The notes beneath the pieces are model-generated. The model was not told where the DNA came from, made no database searches, and was given only the letters and a program-made list of their open reading frames with translations. From WTJX01 sp045106295 (GTDB lineage Bacteria; Bacteroidota; Bacteroidia; Cytophagales; JAAEPT01), in contig JBGCEI010000023.1 in assembly GCA_045106295.1 (NCBI GenBank), positions 1-5,194 of the forward strand: DNA of 5,194 nt. Reading direction: 5' to 3'. Each line of letters starts with the position of its first letter. Positions within the stretch are counted from its first letter, which is position 1. A program made the position numbers and the translations under genes. Positions 1-5,194 of the stretch are shown piece after piece.

Positions 1-3000
1 CCTGTTTCACAAGCACTAAGTGTCACTAAATTTGCTTTTAAATTCAGGTTAAATATTTCAGCCTCACTTAATACTCCATCGTTGTCACTAGATTTGCTAG
101 AGTCTGGCCAGAAATAAACACCTGCTTGTGATTTTGACGCATTTCCTGCCATAGCATGCGTAGATAAGTGTACATATTCATAATTTGAAAGGCTATTACT
201 TTTAAAATTTTCTTCGGTAGCTTCGCTTCGAGTAGAAATGTGTGTACGGTGTTTCTTCTTTATATATTTCTCATTAATAGCTGTTACCTCATCATAACTT
301 GCTAAAATAGGTTCTAAGTCTTCGTTTTTCACAGCTAGGCTGTCAAAAACAGGTGCATACAAGGCAATGTTTTTTTCGTGTGAATGATGTTTGTTCAATG
401 ATATTTCTTGAAGCAATCGGAGAGAATAAGAATAACTGATTTCTTTTTCATTAATCAAGTATTTACTCTTTTGAAACACACTATTGTTTCCTTTAAAGTG
501 AGGTGCTTTTTTTGCCGAATCAACCAACACTTCAAAAGGAATATAAGACAGGTAGCTATCTGGTATGATAATTACTTTTTTGGTTTTAACCTTATCTTTT
601 ATAGGTCTAATAAGTTGATTGTACAACTGAACCGATGTCTTCAAAAATGTCTCTTTAGCTAAGTATTTAAGACTATTTTGCATTCCTGCAATTGTTTTTT
701 CTAGTCTTTCTTGTTTGTCTATTTCTACTAACTCTAAACCTGAAGAAGAGATAATAAAGGCGTAAATTTTATCTTTCCCAACAAAGTATTCTACAACGGT
801 AGATTCTATCTTTCTTTTCTTCTTTTCTTTTTCATGTAAGGAAGGAGTGATTACTCTTTTGTATTCTTTTAGCGTAGGGAACGTCTCTTTATACTTTAAA
901 TCATAATACCTTGGGTACAAACCTTCAATGGTATTGATCAGCGTAGCCATGTGCTTCTGTTGCAATACTAATTCCTTATTCAATCTATTTACTTTTAATT
1001 TAGATGATTTCGTTCCTTTTAATAATTCTTCATAGAGCTTGTTGTCTAAATCAGCAATCTTAAGATTTATTCGTTGTTCATAAACAAGGAGAGAGTCTGG
1101 AATACCAGCTATTTTTTTTGCTTTAGCATCTTTGATTACAGACAAAAGAATACCTGATTTACTCGTTTCAGAAAACGTGAGAGCGGTCTCATTGTATGCA
1201 GTGGTATTTTTTATGGCATTCATTTTTGAGCAAAGAGAAATTGCTCGTTCAAAAATAATGGCCGTTTTCTTTGCCAAAATTACTTTTGAAGCATCAGATA
1301 CATAGCCTAATCGCAGCTTATTGATTATTTTAGAACATAGTTTGTAGGCATCGATAGCTGTTTCCAATAATTCAAATTCTTTATTTTCGTCTTTATCGTA
1401 TTTCAACGTTAAAGTATTTGCTTTTTCAATCAACGTGTTTAGCTGAACAATGTATGATTGAGCCCCTTTTAATGGAGGATTTTCAAAGATAGACTCCTCA
1501 TTGAAAGAACCCATATTTGAACCAATAGAGCGTTGTAAATAGTCTGATGCACTATTATAATCTTCTATTGAATTGCTAAGCCCTGCAATATTGTAATACC
1601 CTTCGCTCAAATAAGGATGCACATCCCCCAATAACTTTTGATAAATAGTAAGCGCTTTTTTGTAGTACGTAATAGACTCTACTACATTGTTCTTTTTTTG
1701 ATGTAATAAGCCAAAATCATTGTAGAGATTAGCATACAATACATGGACACTGTCTTTTAACGCATTATTGTAAATACGCTCTGACCTATTCAACAAAGAA
1801 TCTGCTTTACTTAACTCATCCAATAAAATAAAGCTATGCCCTAGGTGATTGAATTCTTCTCCTTTTTTAAGACTTGTTTCAAAAAAAGCTTCTTTGGCAA
1901 TTGTGGTAGACTTGGAAAATAATTCGTTAGCACCATTTTCATTGTTTTTTGCTAATTCTACCCGTCCTAATAAATCGTATACCTGACTATTCCCCAGTAA
2001 TTGGCTTTGTTCAGAAAGGTTACTTCTAGCCTGTAAAATTTCTTTTAAAATAGTTTCACAGAAACCATAATCACTTTTCAGGTAATACACATACGCCTCT
2101 AAATAATGAGCATCTAAAGAGATAATATGGTATTCAGGGGCTGCATCATGAAGATAGGCTACTAGATTATCTATTGTTTTTAGCGCCTCTTTATACTTGC
2201 TTTTTTCTACTTGTATGGCAGCCTGTAAATAGAGGTGATAGCTGATATCTATTCTATTATTGATATCATTGAATTTGATTTTTTTAAATTCTTTTTCGCC
2301 GTGTTCCAAGTCTGTATTGCTAATATAAAAATAGGCATTAGTCAGATGAGGATAAGTGGAGTTTGGGTTTAAGGTTACAATTTCTTGGTTCCATTGATTC
2401 AATTGGTCTACATCTCCCTTTCTACCAGCAATCCAAGACCGCAGTTTGATCATTTTTTCTTTCACTTCTTTTCCTGAAGAATGGATCACATCATACGGTA
2501 GTAAATCGATACAGCTTGTATGTTCCCCTATGTAATAACGAATAAGGGCTTTTTGGTATAATAATTCATCTTTTATCGCTTTTGGAAAACGTTTTTCAAC
2601 TGCTTTTTCATAGATTTCATCGCTGTATTTTTTGGCTGATTTAATTTCTCCTTTATAAAAATGGGCTTCGCTCATTAAGTGATAAATAGCTATACCAGCC
2701 ATTCGTTGTTTATTATTCTTATTTAATGGCAAGTCTTTCACCAATTCAAATATAGAAGAAGTATGTTGCAATACAGAATCCCATTGTGCGTGCATGGATT
2801 CAATTTCTAATGCTTGAGCATAGGCGTGATAAGCCAAAAATGGCTTCTTGGCTTTTACGTATAACTTCCTAGCTTCATTTAATTGAGCATAGCCTTCGTC
2901 TCTTTTATTTTGTTTGATTAATTCCCACCCCTCTTTTTCGTTCTTTTTTGCTTCAAAAAAGGAATTACTATTCTCTGATTTCAGTGAATAGAAAGAGGTA

Positions 3001-3032
3001 CAAAAAAATAGGAAGAATAATAATTGTTTCAT
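1..3032 (-). CDS. Exported TPR-CHAT caspase-like protease, C-terminus cut by window edge
   Basis: The frame is open from ATG at 3032 to position 1: 1010 codons plus two bases, with no stop. An in-frame TAA three codons upstream (3041-3039) rules out an earlier start. No Shine-Dalgarno is visible in the 11-base gap after the OmpA gene, so co-transcription is likely. Residues 1-18 (MKQLLFFLFF...) look like a signal peptide. Residues about 35-620 are helical TPR-type repeats; the clearest, around 445-505, contains the kinesin-light-chain-like YYKKALTIYQKLLGDVHPYL (H472-P473). Residues about 620-735 match the usual pre-CHAT helical linker (SKSGILL at 624). A Lys/Glu-rich stretch (733-743) precedes the CHAT domain, which starts near 746 with VVEYFVG and continues with IIIPDSYLSYIPFEVL (821-836). 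The catalytic dyad is visible: His959 in VHLSTH and Cys1008 in LSACETG. CHAT proteins are clan CD (caspase/separase-like) peptidases. Roughly 70-90 C-terminal residues are probably missing. Family assignment is firm; substrate and exact location are unknown. Confidence 0.93.
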   Translation of the reverse strand, partial: MKQLLFFLFFCTSFYSLKSENSNSFFEAKKNEKEGWELIKQNKRDEGYAQLNEARKLYVKAKKPFLAYHAYAQALEIESMHAQWDSVLQHTSSIFELVKDLPLNKNNKQRMAGIAIYHLMSEAHFYKGEIKSAKKYSDEIYEKAVEKRFPKAIKDELLYQKALIRYYIGEHTSCIDLLPYDVIHSSGKEVKEKMIKLRSWIAGRKGDVDQLNQWNQEIVTLNPNSTYPHLTNAYFYISNTDLEHGEKEFKKIKFNDINNRIDISYHLYLQAAIQVEKSKYKEALKTIDNLVAYLHDAAPEYHIISLDAHYLEAYVYYLKSDYGFCETILKEILQARSNLSEQSQLLGNSQVYDLLGRVELAKNNENGANELFSKSTTIAKEAFFETSLKKGEEFNHLGHSFILLDELSKADSLLNRSERIYNNALKDSVHVLYANLYNDFGLLHQKKNNVVESITYYKKALTIYQKLLGDVHPYLSEGYYNIAGLSNSIEDYNSASDYLQRSIGSNMGSFNEESIFENPPLKGAQSYIVQLNTLIEKANTLTLKYDKDENKEFELLETAIDAYKLCSKIINKLRLGYVSDASKVILAKKTAIIFERAISLCSKMNAIKNTTAYNETALTFSETSKSGILLSVIKDAKAKKIAGIPDSLLVYEQRINLKIADLDNKLYEELLKGTKSSKLKVNRLNKELVLQQKHMATLINTIEGLYPRYYDLKYKETFPTLKEYKRVITPSLHEKEKKKRKIESTVVEYFVGKDKIYAFIISSSGLELVEIDKQERLEKTIAGMQNSLKYLAKETFLKTSVQLYNQLIRPIKDKVKTKKVIIIPDSYLSYIPFEVLVDSAKKAPHFKGNNSVFQKSKYLINEKEISYSYSLRLLQEISLNKHHSHEKNIALYAPVFDSLAVKNEDLEPILASYDEVTAINEKYIKKKHRTHISTRSEATEENFKSNSLSNYEYVHLSTHAMAGNASKSQAGVYFWPDSSKSSDNDGVLSEAEIFNLNLKANLVTLSACET

Positions 3033-3043
3033 GGCTATTTAAA

Positions 3044-4981
3044 CTATTTCTGAATTTTTTCTACTGTTTTACCCTCTCGTTTTAGAACAAATTCAGACCT
3101 TCTGTTTTTTCTATGCTGGTCATCACTACATACCGACCCACCAGAACATTCACATTTAACTAATGGAGCTGTTTCTCCCATCCCCATAAAACTAGTTATC
3201 TGTGACACTTTTACACCCTGTTGAATTAAAAAGCTTCTAATTGAATTAGCTCTTTTATTAGATAAACTTTCATTGTAAGAATTATTTCCTCTACAGTCTG
3301 TATGAGAATAGACTTCTATTGAAACATCTGTATTTTGTTTTAATATGGAGGCCAATTCGATTAATTTAGCATTTTCTGTTTCAGTGATGTTGTATTCTTT
3401 GTAATCAAAATTAACAGGTAAGACAATAGTCCATTTCCCTGCTTTTTTTGACGTATCTAGTAACTTGCCTAACACGATGTTTTTAGTGATTTTTTTCACT
3501 CGTGTTTCTTCCTCCATAAAATGATCTTCTACTATTGTGTAGCTTGCTTTTTCAGCGATAAGGAAATAATCTATGTTGTGCTCAACATCGAATGAATACC
3601 TCCCGTCTGATGAAGTCTCCACAGAGTTTATCAACGTTTTTTCCCCATCAAATAGTTTAACAAGCACACCCTTCATTGCACTGTCATCCAGCTCATTCGT
3701 GATTTTCCCGTTTACACTTAGCTTAATGTCTTTTACTTTCACAGCATAAATATCATGATCCCCTTTTCCTCCTATTCTATTAGAAGAAAGATACCCTTCT
3801 GTGAATTGTTTATTAAATACTATCCCAAAATCATCTCCTGTAGAATTGATAGGAGCCCGTAAGTTTTTAATCTTCCCAAATGTACCATCACTTAGTTTTT
3901 TAGCTTCAAAAACATCTAATTTTCCTATTCCAGGATGACCGTCAGAAGAGAAAAATAAATTACCTGTACGTTCTTGAATAAATGGAAACCCTTCGTCCCC
4001 GTGTGTGTTTATGTTTTCTCCAAGGTTTTTAGGTTCACTCCAATTACCGTTAGCCTTCTTTTCTATGAAATACAAGTCATATCCTCCCTGATGCCCTGTA
4101 AACGGATAGTTAGAAGCGAAGTAGAACTTATTTTCTTGAGTAGAAAAAATAGTGTATCCCATGTTAGAAACAGAATCTAAAGGAACAATAAATGGAAACG
4201 ATTCTGCAAGTGCAGAATCAAGACCGAAAGCTAAAGGTTCAATATTAGCTGGAGCAAATGTATTAAAAACTGATTGAATAGAATCTGGAAGGGTAGAACC
4301 CTCAGTATTTCCGCCTGAAACAACGGGCACCCCATTTTTTGTAATAGCTTCAGACACATTTTGATACGTACTTTCCTGATGAAATAAGCGGATACTATTA
4401 AATTTATGAATGGTATCCGTACGGTTGGCAACAAATAAGTGATGAGGATAATTATTCACTTGTTGATTACCTGACATAAATAGTAAAAGGCTGTCTTGAA
4501 AGTAACTAGGACTACATTCAGAAAAAGGAGTGTTAAGATTTGTTTCTAATACTTGATATTTTTCATACTTATATTTTAACCTCTTTAATTTTGCAACATC
4601 TTTTTCTTCGATGGTAGAAAAAGTGTTTGCAACAGCAGGAAATTCATTCTGTAAAGCGATAAACTGTACAAAATTTCCATTAGACCGGCATGCCCTAGCG
4701 TACTGAATCTGGTCAGTTTTATACAGGGTGTCTTTTTTTTGAAGTATGCTATACCATGCTTCTGCTTTCTCAAATTCCCGTATTCTAGTGTATGAATCGG
4801 CTAAATTTCTAACGATAGAAGAGTCCCCTTTTTCTGCTAAAGATTCATAGATAGGAATTGCTTCTTCAAATACCATATTCTTATAGTACTTATCCGCACG
4901 CTCCTTTTTTCCTGCTAATAAAGAGAAGGAAAAGCATGTGATTAAAAAGGAAGTAAGAATTATTTGTTTAGGGAGTATCAT
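3044..4981 (-). CDS. OmpA-family envelope protein with PorE-like TPR-propeller-CRD-OmpA architecture
   Basis: This is a complete 645-residue protein. ATG at 4981 is the farthest possible start, since an in-frame TAG lies two codons upstream (4987-4985). Residues 1-24 form a signal peptide (hydrophobic IILTSFLITCFSFSLLAG, then KK). Residues about 25-115 are TPR-like helices (KYYKNMVFEEAIPIYESLAE). About 150-415 is a PD40/WD40-like propeller with repeats such as FYFASNYPFTGHQGGYDLYF (286-305), LFFSSDGHPGIGKLDVF (342-358) and YLSSNRIGGKGDHDIYAV (397-414). About 418-505 is a carboxypeptidase-regulatory-like beta-sandwich (LSVNGKITN...SSDGRYSF). About 516-637 is an OmpA C-terminal domain. The diaminopimelate-binding pair of that family is present as D562 (SHTDCRG) and R577 (LSNKRA), 15 residues apart as in E. 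coli OmpA, followed by NRRSEF (626-631). C563, C610, C612 and C618 fit the Cys-rich loop usual in Bacteroidota members. It probably sits in the periplasm or at the outer membrane, bound to peptidoglycan. The domain order equals that of the type IX secretion protein PorE, but no canonical lipobox is seen, so orthology is not claimed. Confidence 0.95.
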   Translation of the reverse strand: MILPKQIILTSFLITCFSFSLLAGKKERADKYYKNMVFEEAIPIYESLAEKGDSSIVRNLADSYTRIREFEKAEAWYSILQKKDTLYKTDQIQYARACRSNGNFVQFIALQNEFPAVANTFSTIEEKDVAKLKRLKYKYEKYQVLETNLNTPFSECSPSYFQDSLLLFMSGNQQVNNYPHHLFVANRTDTIHKFNSIRLFHQESTYQNVSEAITKNGVPVVSGGNTEGSTLPDSIQSVFNTFAPANIEPLAFGLDSALAESFPFIVPLDSVSNMGYTIFSTQENKFYFASNYPFTGHQGGYDLYFIEKKANGNWSEPKNLGENINTHGDEGFPFIQERTGNLFFSSDGHPGIGKLDVFEAKKLSDGTFGKIKNLRAPINSTGDDFGIVFNKQFTEGYLSSNRIGGKGDHDIYAVKVKDIKLSVNGKITNELDDSAMKGVLVKLFDGEKTLINSVETSSDGRYSFDVEHNIDYFLIAEKASYTIVEDHFMEEETRVKKITKNIVLGKLLDTSKKAGKWTIVLPVNFDYKEYNITETENAKLIELASILKQNTDVSIEVYSHTDCRGNNSYNESLSNKRANSIRSFLIQQGVKVSQITSFMGMGETAPLVKCECSGGSVCSDDQHRKNRRSEFVLKREGKTVEKIQK

Positions 4982-5017
4982 TATCTATTGACCAAGCTAG
5001 TTTTTTTAAACCACCCA

Positions 5018-5025
5018 CAAATCTA
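5018..5025 (-). promoter_or_regulatory. Candidate Bacteroidota -7 promoter element for the OmpA-CHAT operon
   Basis: On the minus strand these bases read TAGATTTG, an exact match to the Bacteroidota -7 consensus TAnnTTTG. Transcription would start a few bases downstream, near 5012, leaving an AT-rich leader of about 30 bases before the ATG at 4981. No TTTG-like -33 box is found 19-21 bases upstream, where the sequence is A-rich. A short degenerate motif can occur by chance in such AT-rich DNA, so this rests on the exact match plus sensible placement. No operator, riboswitch or Shine-Dalgarno is seen in 4982-5052. Confidence 0.5.
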
Positions 5026-5052
5026 TTTAATTTATTATCTCTTTTTACTTGG

Positions 5053-5194
5053 TTTTATCTGTTATTCGATAAAAGAGCCCATTTATCGGGTAAGATTTTA
5101 AACAAAAAAGCCAAATAAGAATTAATTCTTATTTGGCTTTTTTGTTTAAAATCTTACCCGATAAATGGGCTCTTTTATCGAATAACAGATAAAA
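5053..5194. repeat. Perfect 142-base palindrome (two 71-base arms, no spacer) at the window end
   Basis: Each base from 5053 to 5123 pairs with its mirror from 5194 back to 5124, checked base by base with no mismatch; the dyad centre is between 5123 and 5124 (AATT/AATT). The left arm starts TTTTATCTGTTATTCGATAA and the right arm ends with its reverse complement at the last base of the window, so the symmetry might continue further. The outer parts have no terminator-like or coding character. Long spacerless palindromes are unstable in bacteria (SbcCD cleavage), and this one stops exactly at the sequence end. A fold-back assembly or amplification artefact is therefore the leading explanation. 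A real cruciform element is the alternative. Confidence 0.97.
5104..5143. terminator. Bidirectional Rho-independent terminator at the palindrome centre
   Basis: The core has a run of six A, GCC, an AT-rich stem (AAATAAGAATT), its exact complement, GGC and a run of six T. On either strand it gives a stem of up to about 17 pairs around a TTAA or similar tight loop, closed by GCC/GGC and followed by a T tract. This is the standard form of an intrinsic terminator, and A-flanked GCC...GGC-T designs are common in Bacteroidota. It lies upstream of the OmpA gene, so it would end transcription of whatever gene lies further right, or of a convergent one, and insulate this operon. If the right arm of the palindrome is an artefact, the left half (5104-5123) is still genuine, but the true right half could differ by a few bases. 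Confidence 0.7.

Noticed and set aside
408..662. 84-residue plus-strand open frame
   Set aside because: It lies fully opposite the CHAT coding frame, its translation has no recognisable domain, and it has an odd composition rich in Phe, Ile and Arg. It is a shadow of the real gene.
1..3032. Possible Csx29-like role in a type III-E CRISPR (Craspase) system
   Set aside because: The TPR-CHAT architecture is similar, but there is no repeat array or gRAMP-like gene in the window, the protein has a signal peptide, and the neighbour is an envelope protein.
3000..3032. Possible lipobox in the CHAT protein (LFFC, residues 8-11)
   Set aside because: Phe at -1 and -2 does not fit the lipobox pattern, so a type I signal peptide or membrane anchor is more likely.
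3974..4180. 68-residue plus-strand open frame inside the OmpA gene
   Set aside because: It is antisense to the PD40 repeats of a well-supported protein and shows no motif of its own.
4231..4773. Two minus-strand frames of 67 (4231-4434) and 62 (4585-4773) residues
   Set aside because: Both are alternative-frame readings within the OmpA-family gene, whose own frame gives a complete and coherent multidomain protein.
5053..5194. Inverted repeats as insertion-sequence ends, an attachment site or a replication origin
   Set aside because: The arms abut without any intervening transposase or spacer, no target-site duplication is visible, and no DnaA-box cluster or iterons are seen. A terminator plus a fold-back explains the sequence better.

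Overview
The window looks like part of a Bacteroidota chromosome, most likely a flavobacterium-like marine or environmental lineage. It is AT-rich (about one third G+C by eye). The genes lack Shine-Dalgarno sequences, and the upstream region has a Bacteroidota-type -7 promoter element (TAnnTTTG). Both proteins have architectures very common in that phylum. The species cannot be determined from the sequence.

The layout is simple: two genes, both on the minus strand, read from right to left. Positions 4981-3044 encode a complete 645-residue exported OmpA-family protein with TPR, PD40 beta-propeller, carboxypeptidase-regulatory-like and OmpA peptidoglycan-binding domains. This is the domain order of the type IX secretion component PorE. 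After an 11-base gap, positions 3032-1 encode a large exported TPR protein with a C-terminal CHAT (caspase-like) protease domain. This gene has no stop before the window edge; 1010 complete codons are visible, and the frame is cut just after the catalytic cysteine motif. The order and tight spacing indicate one transcript, with the OmpA gene first.

To the right, 4982-5052 is a short leader with a candidate promoter. Positions 5053-5194 form a perfect 142-base palindrome without a spacer, centred on a bidirectional intrinsic terminator (5104-5143) and ending exactly at the last base of the window. The terminator core looks genuine. The flawless 71-base arms look more like a fold-back at a contig end than natural sequence, so anything upstream of the operon should be considered unknown.

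A reasonable working model, which is inference, is an envelope module. The OmpA-family protein would be anchored to peptidoglycan and present a propeller scaffold, and the co-expressed TPR-CHAT protein would be a periplasmic or surface protease acting with it or on it. Neither gene has a recognised specific symbol.
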